From JAQBQB01 sp963846925 (GTDB taxonomy: Bacteria; Gemmatimonadota; Gemmatimonadetes; Gemmatimonadales; Gemmatimonadaceae), in the NCBI GenBank assembly GCA_963846925.1, contig CAWJXW010000008.1:1-64000 (forward strand): DNA of 64,000 bases. Direction: 5' to 3'. The first letter of the stretch is position 1; each line of letters opens with the position of its first letter. Under the pieces are notes generated by a model. That model did not search any database. It was not told where the DNA came from and saw only the letters and a list, made by a program, of their open reading frames with translations. The position numbers and the translations under genes were made by a program. Positions 18,119 through 26,573 of this stretch are shown here, one piece after another.

Positions 18119-19125
18119 CGGACGTCGCACCCCCGCTCGTTCAGCTCCAACGCCCGACGATCGCGACGGACAAGAGCCGCCGTACGTCGACGCGCACCGT
18201 CACCGTCACGGTCGACGGCAAGAAAGTCACCGTCCCCGAGGGCGCGACGCTCCTCGCGGCATGCCGACAGGCCGGCATCGAGGTGCCGACGCTCTGCTTC
18301 CTCGAAACGCTGCACCCGGTGAACGCGTGCCGCGTGTGTGTCGTCGAGCTCGAGGGCGCGCGAGTGCTCGTGCCATCGTGCTCTCGCGCCGCCGAAGAAG
18401 GGATGGTCGTGCACACCGACTCGGCGCGCGTGAAGCACAGCCGAAAGCTGGTGCTCGAGCTGCTCGCTTCGTCGGTGGATCTCTCGACCACGCCCGACGT
18501 GGATCGCTGGATCGACGACTACGACGCGAAACCGGAGCGGTTCGGACCGAAAGCGCCGCCGGCAACGGCGGGGACACGCGACGCGTCGATTCCGGGACAC
18601 CACGCGCCGCCCGATCCCGCGTTCGCCGCGACAGTCGCCGAGCCGGCGAAGGTCGACAACGATCTCTACGTCCGCGACTACGCGAAGTGCATCCTGTGCT
18701 ACAAGTGCGTCGAAGCGTGCGGGCCGGACCATCAGAACACGTTCGCGATCGCCGTCGCCGGACGCGGGTTCGACGCGCACATCTCGACCGAGTTCGCCGT
18801 TCCGCTTCCCGAGTCGGCGTGCGTGTATTGCGGGAATTGCATCGCGGTGTGTCCGACGGGCGCGCTCATGGCGAAGACAGAATACGACCGACGCGCCGAG
18901 GGCACGTGGGACGAGTCGCGCATGACGGCGACGGACACGATCTGTCCCTACTGCGGCGTCGGTTGCACGCTGCGGCTCCACGTCGCCGACGGCGAGATTC
19001 TCAAGGCGACGTCGCCGCTCGAGAATTCGATCACGCAGGGCAATCTCTGCATCAAGGGTCGGTTCGGGTGGCGCTTCGTGCAGCCGCGCGACGGCGCCCC
19101 CGAACAGGGCAATGGCCGTCACTGA
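18115..19125 (+). CDS. Formate dehydrogenase Fe-S subunit: NuoG-like N-terminus plus the detached MopB [4Fe-4S] domain
   Basis: A 336-residue electron-transfer subunit that corresponds to the N-terminal third of an FdsA-type alpha subunit. It has a [2Fe-2S] ferredoxin domain (VPTLCFLETLHPVNACRVCV), a His/Cys cluster region, and two [4Fe-4S] sites (YAKCILCYKCVEACG and CVYCGNCIAVCPTGAL). Last comes the MopB iron-sulfur domain ICPYCGVGCTLRLHV..NLCIKGRFGWRF, which normally begins the catalytic subunit. The protein stops where the first gene of the operon begins by homology, so the two halves together make one alpha subunit. The GTG at 18115 overlaps the previous stop; the end overlaps fdhD by 14 bases. 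Confidence 0.88.
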   Translation: MTDVAPPLVQLQRPTIATDKSRRTSTRTVTVTVDGKKVTVPEGATLLAACRQAGIEVPTLCFLETLHPVNACRVCVVELEGARVLVPSCSRAAEEGMVVHTDSARVKHSRKLVLELLASSVDLSTTPDVDRWIDDYDAKPERFGPKAPPATAGTRDASIPGHHAPPDPAFAATVAEPAKVDNDLYVRDYAKCILCYKCVEACGPDHQNTFAIAVAGRGFDAHISTEFAVPLPESACVYCGNCIAVCPTGALMAKTEYDRRAEGTWDESRMTATDTICPYCGVGCTLRLHVADGEILKATSPLENSITQGNLCIKGRFGWRFVQPRDGAPEQGNGRH

Positions 19126-19961
19126 CCATCCGCTGGCCGGGCTCGGCTACACGCGGGTTTCCGCGGCGCGCTCGTTCGTTCGGCTGACGGGGGACTCGTC
19201 GTCCGAGTCGTCGGCCGAAGTCGCCGAAGAAGTTCCCGTCGCGCTGGTCTACAACGGCCGGCCGTACGTCGTCGTGATGGGAACGCCGAACGACCTGGAC
19301 GATCTCGCGTTCGGCTTCAGCATCACCGAGGGCATCGTTGGCGATGCTGCGCACATCGAGCACGTCGATGCCGTCCGCGCGAACCACGGCATCGAGCTTC
19401 AGATTCAGATTTCACCGGCCGACGCCGAGCGCCTCGGCGATCGCGTGCGAGGGCTCGTGTCGCGCACCGGCTGCGGACTCTGCGGCGTCGAGACGATCGG
19501 CGACGCGCTGCGCGTTCCGTCGGAGGTCGGCCGCACGCTGCGCGTCGAGCGCGGTGCGCTCTGGCGGGCGGGCGCGGAGCTATCGCGGCAGCAGTCGGTG
19601 AACAACGCGACGAGCACCGTGCATGGCGCGGGCTGGTCGACCGCCGACGGCGAGCTTCGCGTTGCGCGCGAAGACGTCGGCCGGCACAACGCCCTCGACA
19701 AGGTGCTCGGAGCGCTCGCGCGCGCCGGAACACCGGCGTCGAGCGGATTCGTCGTCGTCACCAGCCGCGCGAGCTACGAGATGATCCAGAAGGCGGCCGT
19801 GTGCGGCGTCGAGCTCGTCGCCGCCATCTCGCGGCCGACCGGTCTTGCCATTCGATTCGCCGAGGCGGCGGGCGTGACGCTCGTCGGTCTGCTTGCGCGG
19901 CGAGTCGGCGAACGTGTACACCCATCCCGAACGCATCCAACCGCTGTCACTCGAGGTGTAG
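19112..19961 (+). CDS. fdhD: FdhD, formate dehydrogenase sulfurtransferase
   Basis: Accessory protein that delivers sulfur from a cysteine desulfurase to the molybdenum cofactor of formate dehydrogenase. Motifs: VALVYNGRPYVVVMGTPNDL, DLAFGFSITEGI, the sulfur-carrying RTGCGLCGVET (CxxC), REDVGRHNALDKVLGA and VVVTSRASYEMIQKAA. A one-base break near 19895 diverts the frame; in the neighbouring frame the normal ending ANVYTHPERIQPLSLEV follows and stops at 19959-19961. The start ATG lies inside the end of the upstream Fe-S subunit, consistent with a single operon. Confidence 0.88.
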
Positions 19962-19965
19962 CGCC

Positions 19966-21648
19966 GTGAGCACCACTGTCGTCCCGTCGGATATCGAAAT
20001 CGCCCAACGCGTCAAAATGCGTCCCATCGAGGACGTCGCCGCGGAGCTCGGACTCGAGCGTGACGAGCTGGATTTCCACGGCAAATACATCGCGAAGATC
20101 CCGCTCGACATCGCGCAGCGTCCGGTCCGCGGACGTCTCGTCGTCGTCACGGCGACGAACCCGACGCCCGCCGGCGAAGGGAAGAGCACCGTCTCCGTCG
20201 GCCTCGCGCAGGCGCTGCGGCGCATGGGCAAGAAGGTCGCGCTTTGCATTCGCGAGCCGAGTCTGGGACCCGTGTTCGGCGTGAAGGGCGGCGCGGCGGG
20301 CGGCGGCTTCGCGCAGGTCGTGCCGATGGACGACATCAATCTCCATTTCACCGGCGACTTCCACGCGATCGCGAGCGCGCATTCGCTGCTCGCGGCGATG
20401 CTGGACAACCATCTCCAGCAGGGGAACTCGCTCGGCATCGATCCGCGCCGCATCACGTGGCCGCGCACGATCGACATGAACGACCGCGCGCTGCGCAACG
20501 TGATCGTCGGGCTCGGCGGCGCGGCCGACGGCGTGCCGCGTGAAGAGCATTTCATCATCGTGCCGGCGAGCGAGATCATGGCCATCGTCGCGCTGGCGAC
20601 GAGCGTGCAGGATCTCGAGGAGCGCCTGGCGCGTGTGATCCTCGGCTCGACGTACGGCGCGGCGAAGCGTCCGGTCACCGCCGGCGAGCTCCGCGCAGCC
20701 GGCGCGATGGCGCTGCTGCTCAAGGACGCGATTCGTCCGAACCTCGTACAGACGCTCGAGGGCGGCCCGGCGTTCGTTCACGCGGGCCCGTTCGGCAACA
20801 TCGCGCACGGCTGCAACAGCATCCTCGCGACGCGCTCGGCGCTCGCGCTCGCGGATCTCGTCGTGACCGAAGCCGGATTCGGATCGGATCTCGGCGCCGA
20901 AAAGTTCTTCGACATCAAGTGCCGCATGGGCGGCTTGAATCCGGAAGCGGCGGTCATCGTGGCGACGGTGCGGTCGCTCAAGATGCATGGCGGTGCCGAC
21001 AAGAAAAACCTTGGCGTCGAGGATCTGCGCGCGCTCGAGCGCGGTCTGCCGAACCTCGAGAAGCACGTCGAGAACGTGCGGCACTTCGGCGTGCCGGGCG
21101 TGATCGCGCTGAATCGGCGCTCGGCCGACAGCGAGGCCGAGTTGGAGCTGGTGGCCGAGTTCGCGAAGTCCCTCGGCGTTCCGCTCGCGCTGACCGAAGT
21201 CTGGGAGAAAGGGGGCGCCGGCGGCGAGGCGCTCGGTTCGGAGCTTCTCGCGCTGCTCGACAAGAAGGGCGCCGAGTATCGCCCACTGTACGCGACCGAT
21301 CGACCGATCAAGGAGAAGATCGACACGATTGTCCGGCAGATCTACGGAGGCGACGGGGCCGACTACACGCCGGAAGCGGACCGGGCGATCACGTACCTCG
21401 AGTCGATCGGTATGGGCGGTACGCCTGTCTGCATGGCCAAGACTCAGTACTCGCTCAGCGACGACGCCACGAAGCTCGGCCGCCCGCGCGGATTCCGTAT
21501 CACGGTCAACGAGGTACGCCCGTCGGCCGGGGCCGGGTTCGTAGTGGCCCAATGCGGGGACATCATGACCATGCCCGGGCTGCCCAAAGAGCCGGCGGCG
21601 GAGCGGATGGCGCGCCTTCCGAGCGGCGAGATCGTGGGGCTCTTCTAG
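19966..21648 (+). CDS. fhs: Formate-tetrahydrofolate ligase
   Basis: ATP-dependent ligase (560 residues) that makes 10-formyl-tetrahydrofolate from formate and tetrahydrofolate in the cytosol. It begins STTVVPSDIEIAQRVKMRP and has the P-loop TNPTPAGEGKSTVSVGLAQA, EPSLGPVFGVKGGAAGGGFA, the GSDLGAEKFFDIKCR segment and a C-terminal RITVNEVRPSAGAGFVV. GTG 19966 is chosen because it starts the family homology and lies four bases after the fdhD stop, as expected in an operon. Together with the formate dehydrogenase, it links CO2/formate interconversion to one-carbon metabolism: the entry step of the methyl branch or the reductive glycine route. The frame is intact. Confidence 0.93.
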   Translation: MSTTVVPSDIEIAQRVKMRPIEDVAAELGLERDELDFHGKYIAKIPLDIAQRPVRGRLVVVTATNPTPAGEGKSTVSVGLAQALRRMGKKVALCIREPSLGPVFGVKGGAAGGGFAQVVPMDDINLHFTGDFHAIASAHSLLAAMLDNHLQQGNSLGIDPRRITWPRTIDMNDRALRNVIVGLGGAADGVPREEHFIIVPASEIMAIVALATSVQDLEERLARVILGSTYGAAKRPVTAGELRAAGAMALLLKDAIRPNLVQTLEGGPAFVHAGPFGNIAHGCNSILATRSALALADLVVTEAGFGSDLGAEKFFDIKCRMGGLNPEAAVIVATVRSLKMHGGADKKNLGVEDLRALERGLPNLEKHVENVRHFGVPGVIALNRRSADSEAELELVAEFAKSLGVPLALTEVWEKGGAGGEALGSELLALLDKKGAEYRPLYATDRPIKEKIDTIVRQIYGGDGADYTPEADRAITYLESIGMGGTPVCMAKTQYSLSDDATKLGRPRGFRITVNEVRPSAGAGFVVAQCGDIMTMPGLPKEPAAERMARLPSGEIVGLF

Positions 21649-21651
21649 ACC

Positions 21652-21685
21652 GGTGGACCGGTGGACCGGTCGACCGGTCCACCGG
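21652..21685. repeat. 8-bp repeat array folding into a 28-bp palindrome after fhs
   Basis: Four 8-base units in phase: GGTGGACC twice, GGTCGACC, then GGTCCACC, the reverse complement of the first. The switch of orientation makes a perfect 28-bp palindrome (21658-21685) four bases after the fhs stop, well placed to act as a hairpin at the end of the formate operon. A further 7-bp hairpin lies at 21722-21745. Confidence 0.8.
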
Positions 21686-21923
21686 GCAAACCGGCCCCAG
21701 CCGCCCCCCCAAAAACAAACGCTTCGACGACTCGTAGTGTCGAAGTGCGTGGCGCCGATGGAACCGGCCTCCCCCTTGCGGGTACGCCGCGTTCATCGAA
21801 CGCTAATGAAGCATTCATCTCCGGGTCGTCCCATCGCCGCTAAACTGCGGTCGCGACCCGATTTGCGTGTCGCTGGCTAAGAGCCGATCAGTCGCACGAC
21901 CACCCGACTCGAGGACCCTCGAG

Positions 21924-23376
21924 ATGCGTCAACTGCGTGCGCGCTGGCTGCCGATCCTGATCGCCATTCTGGTGATCGGCGGGCCCGTCGCTTGGTACAA
22001 ATGGCCGTCGACCACCTCGGCTGCCGAGGCCGTGCTCACCGCCCCTGTGAAAAAGGGCGACTTCAAGGTCATCGTCACGACGACCGGGGAGCTGCGCGCC
22101 CGCAAGTTCGTGCAGATCCAGGGGCCGAACTCGATGACTGCAAATATCTATCAGTCGAAGATCACGTGGATCGTCCCCGAAGGCACGGTCGTGAAGGAAG
22201 GCGACAAAATCGCCGAGCTGGATCGCGCGCCGGCGGCGACGCGCCAGCAAAGCGTGACGCTGGATCTGCAAAAGGCCCAGGCGCAATTCACGGACGTCTC
22301 GCTGGACTCCGCCCTCAACTTGTCGCAGGCACGCGAAGCCGTGAAGACCGCCGAGTACGGGCTCGAGGAAAAGAAGATCGCCAAGGATCAGGCCCAGTTC
22401 GAGGCGCCGTCGATCAAGCGCCAGGCCGAGATCGACTATGAAAAGGCGCAGCGCGCCCTCGATCAGTCCAAGAAGGACCTCGAGACCAAAACCAAGCAGG
22501 CCGAAGCCAAGATGTCGGTTGCGTCGGCCGACCTCGGGCGCCAACAGAACAACCTGAAGCTGGTGCAGGACGCGATGAACGGCTTCACGATCAACGCCCC
22601 GTCACCCGGTATGGTCATCTACGTTCGCGAGTGGAACGGAAAGAAGAAAGGAGTCGGATCACAGTGGAACACGTGGGATCCGACTGTGGCGACGCTGCCG
22701 GATCTGACACAGATGGAGTCGCAGACGTACGTGAACGAAGTCGACGTTCGCAAGCTGACCGTGGGACAGCCGGTGGCGATCTCGCTCGACGCCGATCCGA
22801 CGAAGAAGCTCACCGGCAAGGTGACGTCGATCGCGAACGTCGGCGAGCAGCGCCCGAACCAGGACTCGAAGGTGTTCGAGGTGAAGATCGAAGTCGCGAA
22901 GGCCGACACCACGCTTCGGCCGGGCATGACGACGGCGAACGCCATCGAGGTCGCATCGATTCCGAACGTGCTGTCGATTCCGCTCGAGGCGGTCACGTCC
23001 GAGGGCGGCTACTCGTACGCGTTCAAGAAGAGACGGCCGCGGCGTCGTGAAGCAGATGATCGAGACCGGCGCCACGAACGACAACGAGATCGTCGTGAAG
23101 AAGGGGCTCACGGAGGAGGATCGCGTCTTCCTCTCCCCGCCGGCGGACAAGGCGACCATCAAGACGGAGATCATTCCGGGCCTGCAGCCGACGCTGCCGG
23201 CGAGCGAGGGCGGCGACACCGCGAAGTCGCGTGACGCTGCCGGCCAAGCCTGACAGCGCCAAAGCCGGCGCCGAGAAGCCGGTGCGATGAAGCCTGCTCC
23301 GAAACTCGTCGTCCCGGCTTCCAAGACGAACGGCGCCGCGCCGGCCGCTACTCCCGCGACGAAACCGAAGGGCTGA
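21924..23376 (+). CDS. Periplasmic adaptor (HlyD/MacA-type), C-terminus frameshifted
   Basis: Membrane-fusion protein of a tripartite efflux system. One N-terminal membrane helix (WLPILIAILVIGGPVAWYKW) is followed by a lipoyl half-domain (VVKEGDKIAELD), a long coiled coil (residues ~95-215, rich in Gln/Lys/Glu), then YVREWNGKKKGVGSQWN and beta-barrel and membrane-proximal domains (VDVRKLTVGQPVAISLDA, LRPGMTTANAIEV). The frame breaks near 23030 and 23225; MIETGATNDNEIVVKKGL and a Lys/Pro/Ala-rich tail follow, ending at 23374-23376. ATG 21924 follows a GAGGA about eight bases upstream. It is first in a three-gene efflux operon. Confidence 0.85.
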
Positions 23377-23379
23377 GTC

Positions 23380-24815
23380 GTGGCGACCCTCGCCGCGCCA
23401 TCGGCCGCGCCGCCTCCCCCCGGCGTCGCGACTGCAGGCGGTCATCGCCCAATTGGGCTTCAGCGCGGGCACCGCGGCCGAAGCGCTCGCGCACAACAAG
23501 CTGCGCGCGGGCCTCACCTCGCTCGGCATTCTCTTCGGCGTCGCGTCGGTGATCGCGATGCTCGCCATCGGCAGCGGCGCGGAGCAGGAGATCCTCGAGG
23601 AGATGAAGCTGCTCGGCGCCAACAACATCGTCATCACGCCGATCGTCGAGCAGAAGGAAGGCAAGGTCGACAACGACCCGAACGGCCAAGAAGGACGCGA
23701 AACGGTTCACGCCCGGCCTGAGGTACCTCGACGCCGACGCGATTCGCCGCGATCGTCCCGGACGTCATCGGCACGAGCAGCGAGGTCGTCGTCAACAGCG
23801 TGATCACGCGCGAAGGGCGCCACCGTTCGGGCAAGATCGTCGGCGTCGATTCGAGCTATTTCCGCATCATGAACCTCACGCTCGACGAAGGCGCCAGTTT
23901 CGCGCTGCGACACTACTCGGCGGCGGCGCCCGTGACGATCATCGGGCAGGGGGTGAAGTCGCGCTTCTTCACGACGGAGAACCCGATCGGCAAGCCGATC
24001 AAAGTCGGCAACGATTGGCTGACCGTCGTCGGCGTGCTCGAGGACCGCAAGGTCTCCGCCGACATCGCGTCGAACGCTCGGCATTCGCGACGCCAACATG
24101 GACGTCTACGTGCCGCTGCCGACGATGCTGCTGCGCTATCGCAATCGCGCCGAGGTGACGGCAGCAGGAAATGGAGCTCGCGGCGAAGGATGCCGAACAG
24201 CGGCGGCTCCAACGACAGCGACTCGACCGAGACCGACGACGAGCGCGCCGAGAAGCGGAACTACCACCAGCTCGACAAGGTGATCGTCCAGGTCGACAAG
24301 TCGAGCGCCGTGACCGCCGTCGCCGACGTCATCCGCCGCATGCTGCAGCGCCGGCACAACGACGTCACCGATTTCGAGATCGCCGTGCCGGAGCTGCTGC
24401 TGCAACAGGAGCAGCACACCAAGACGATCTTCAACATCGTGCTCGGCGCGATCGCGTCGATCTCGCTCATCGTCGGCGGGATCGGGATCATGAACATCAT
24501 GCTCGCGTCGATCCTCGAGCGCATCAAGGAGATCGGCGTGCGCCGCGCCGTCGGCGCGACGCAGAAGGACGATCGCGCGCGCAGTTCCTCAGCGAAGCGG
24601 TGATGATCAGCCTCGCGGGCGGCATCGCCGGCATCATGCTCGGCGTCGGACTCGCGACCGCCATCGAACGCATCGCGAAGATTCATACGATCGTGTCGCC
24701 GATGTCCGTCGTCGTGGCGTTCGGCGTGTCGGTCGCGGTCGGAGTCGTGTTCGGCATCGTGCCGGCGTCTCGGGCCGCCAAGCAGGACCCGATCACGTGT
24801 CTCCGCTACGAGTGA
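23380..24815 (+). CDS. MacB-like ABC transporter permease without ATPase domain (frameshifted)
   Basis: Inner-membrane permease of the MacB/FtsX type. First transmembrane region: HNKLRAGLTSLGILFGVASVIAMLAIGSGA. Periplasmic domain: GANNIVITPIVE, VGVDSSYFRIMNLTLDEG, IGKPIKVGNDWLTVVGVLED. The last three helices contain TIFNIVLGAIASISLIVGGIG, IMLASILERIKEIGVRRAVGA and FGIVPASRAAKQDPITCLRYE. The frame breaks about six times (near 23430, 23690, 23745, 24080, 24165 and 24575). No nucleotide-binding domain is fused or adjacent, so the ATPase must be encoded elsewhere. The GTG at 23380 lies three bases after the adaptor stop. Substrate is unknown. Confidence 0.82.
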
Positions 24816-24850
24816 TACGAGCCGCGTCAGGCTCCCAGCTGCCCCTACCC

Positions 24851-26350
24851 ATGCGCCTCTCGACACTCGTCCTCCTCGCCGCGCTCGCTGCCCCGCCCGC
24901 CGATGGCGCGCGCGGTGCCCAGGGCACGCCGCTCGCCGCCGCCAAGCCGCTCACGCTCACGGACGCGATCGCGATGGCGCAACAGCGCGGCGACCAGGCC
25001 GAGGGCGCGCGAGCCTCGCGCGACTTCGCGCGGTTCCGCAACGACGCGTTCAACGCGCGTCTTCGGCCGCAGCTCCTTCTGAGCGGCAATGCGGCGAACC
25101 TCAACCACGGCATCAACCCGATCACCGCAGCCCGACGGGTCGACCGTGTTCGTCGGGCAGTCGCAGAACCAATCGACGATGCAGCTTGGGGTTCAGCCAG
25201 GCGATTCCGCTCACCGGCGGCACGATCACCGTCGGCTCGGCCATCAGCCGCATCGACGAATTCGGCACCACGTACAACAAGCTCTGGCAGACGTCGCCCG
25301 TCGTGCTGTCGCTGCAGCAGGATCTGTTCAAGCCGCGCGACGTCGTGTGGGCAGGAGCGCATCCAGTCGCTCAACGCGAGCGTCGCCGAGCGTGCGTATC
25401 TGGAGGCGCGGGAGGACGTCGCCGGCAACATCGCCGACGCGTTCTTCGACGCTCTACACCGCGCAGATGACGCTCGCCAACGCGACGGCCAATGTCGCGG
25501 TGAACGACACGCTCTACACGCTCAACAAGGGACGCTACGAGGTCGGCAAGATCGGCGAGAACGATTTGCTCAAGAGCGAGCTCGCGCTGCTGCGCGCCCG
25601 CGCCGCGGTCGACGACGCCAATCTCGCGCGCGACCGCGCCGAGGCGGCGCTACGCCGAATGCTCGAACTACCCGGCGGACCAAGCGCTCGCGATCGTGCA
25701 CGCCGGACTCGATTCCGACCGTCGATGCCGATCCGGAGCTCGCCGTCAAGGAAGCGCTCAAGAACGCGAGCCTGATGGAGCAGTCGGAGCTCGACGAAGT
25801 CAACGTGCGGCGGGAGATCACGATCGCGAAGCTCAACAACGGCTTCAACGCGAGCGTGTCGGCGACGGTGGGTTTCAATCAGACCGCGTCGGGTATCGGC
25901 GCCGGCGTATCAGAGCCCGATGGGCCGCCAGTCGCTGACGCTCGGCGTGTACGCTCCCGATGGTGCAATGGGGCGCCGGCCGCTCGGACGTCGAAGCCGC
26001 CAAGGCCGACGATCGGCGCGTCGGCGACGAACAACAAGACGCGGCGCGATCAGATCGCCGAAGACGCGCGATTCTCCGTGCTTCAGCTGTCGCAAGCGCA
26101 ACGCAACGTCGTCCTCTCCGCGAAGGCGGACACGGTCTCGATCAAACAGTTCGAGGTCGCGCGAAACCGCTATACCACCGGCAAGATCAGCAACACGGAT
26201 CTCTACAACGCGCAGTCGGACAAGGACAACTCGCTCATCGCCCACGTGCAGGCTTTGCGAAACTATTGGATCGCCTACTACCACCTGCGCCGCGCGACGC
26301 TGTACGACTTCGCGACCAAGCTGGAACTGGCCGATGAACGCGTCCGGTAG
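24851..26350 (+). CDS. TolC-like outer-membrane efflux protein (frameshifted)
   Basis: Outer-membrane channel of the TolC family, completing the efflux system. A signal peptide (MRLSTLVLLAALAAPPADG) is followed by the typical LTLTDAIAMAQQRGDQAEGA. The rest is spread over frames: SLQQDLFKPRDVVW, LEAREDVAGNIADAFF, GRYEVGKIGENDLLKSELALL, LKNASLMEQSELDEVNVRRE and, near the end, RNRYTTGKISNTDLYNAQSDKDNS, which is the second half of the internal repeat. Breaks fall near 25125, 25205, 25350, 25455, 25660, 25915 and 25990. The end at 26348-26350 is a TAG in the original frame. The ATG lies 35 bp after the permease stop. Confidence 0.8.
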   Translation: MRLSTLVLLAALAAPPADGARGAQGTPLAAAKPLTLTDAIAMAQQRGDQAEGARASRDFARFRNDAFNARLRPQLLLSGNAANLNHGINPITAARRVDRVRRAVAEPIDDAAWGSARRFRSPAARSPSARPSAASTNSAPRTTSSGRRRPSCCRCSRICSSRATSCGQERIQSLNASVAERAYLEAREDVAGNIADAFFDALHRADDARQRDGQCRGERHALHAQQGTLRGRQDRRERFAQERARAAARPRRGRRRQSRARPRRGGATPNARTTRRTKRSRSCTPDSIPTVDADPELAVKEALKNASLMEQSELDEVNVRREITIAKLNNGFNASVSATVGFNQTASGIGAGVSEPDGPPVADARRVRSRWCNGAPAARTSKPPRPTIGASATNNKTRRDQIAEDARFSVLQLSQAQRNVVLSAKADTVSIKQFEVARNRYTTGKISNTDLYNAQSDKDNSLIAHVQALRNYWIAYYHLRRATLYDFATKLELADERVR

Positions 26351-26370
26351 ATCAAGCAGTTCCACCCTTC

Positions 26371-26399
26371 TTGACACGCCTCCCGCCCGCCCGTAGCGT
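26371..26399 (+). promoter_or_regulatory. Sigma-70-type promoter for the tyrosine operon leader
   Basis: TTGACA (26371-26376) is a perfect -35 box. A 17-base spacer leads to TAGCGT (26394-26399) as a weaker -10. The leader ATG at 26406 begins seven bases after the -10, where transcription would be expected to start, so the mRNA may have no 5' leader. Confidence 0.65.
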
Positions 26400-26405
26400 T
26401 CTGTC

Positions 26406-26480
26406 ATGATCCGCTCCGCGGCGTACGTCTACTTCTACTACTACGGGACCCAAACGGGCCGTGGGAGTCGTACGCGCTAG
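26406..26480 (+). CDS. Tyr/Phe-rich leader peptide of an attenuator
   Basis: A 24-codon open frame encoding MIRSAAYVYFYYYGTQTGRG followed by SRTR and TAG. Residues 7-13 are YVYFYYY: five tyrosines and one phenylalanine in seven codons. The frame ends 27 bases before a strong terminator hairpin and 93 bases before DAHP synthase, the first enzyme of the pathway that makes these amino acids. This is the classic layout of ribosome-mediated attenuation: low charged tRNA-Tyr stalls the ribosome in the run and prevents the terminator. There is no Shine-Dalgarno sequence; the ATG is probably at or near +1. Confidence 0.8.
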   Translation: MIRSAAYVYFYYYGTQTGRGSRTR

Positions 26481-26507
26481 CAGATCGGTAACACCGCGCG
26501 CCAACCC

Positions 26508-26544
26508 AGCGACCCGTGAACGACACGGGTCGCTTTTTGTTTTG
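26508..26544 (+). terminator. Attenuator terminator before aroF
   Basis: Perfect 11-bp stem AGCGACCCGTG (26508-26518) with CACGGGTCGCT (26524-26534), loop AACGA, followed by TTTTTGTTTT. A competing pairing is visible: acgggccgt (26454-26462), within the leader frame, can pair with gcgacccgt (26509-26517) at 8 of 9 positions, one of them G-U, and so would act as the antiterminator. Confidence 0.88.
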
Positions 26545-26573
26545 TCGACCTTAACGCACCATGTGAATCGCTC

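Noticed and set aside
19774..21552. A 592-codon open frame antisense to fhs
   Set aside because: Low-complexity Arg-rich translation; the sense strand encodes an intact, well-conserved ligase.
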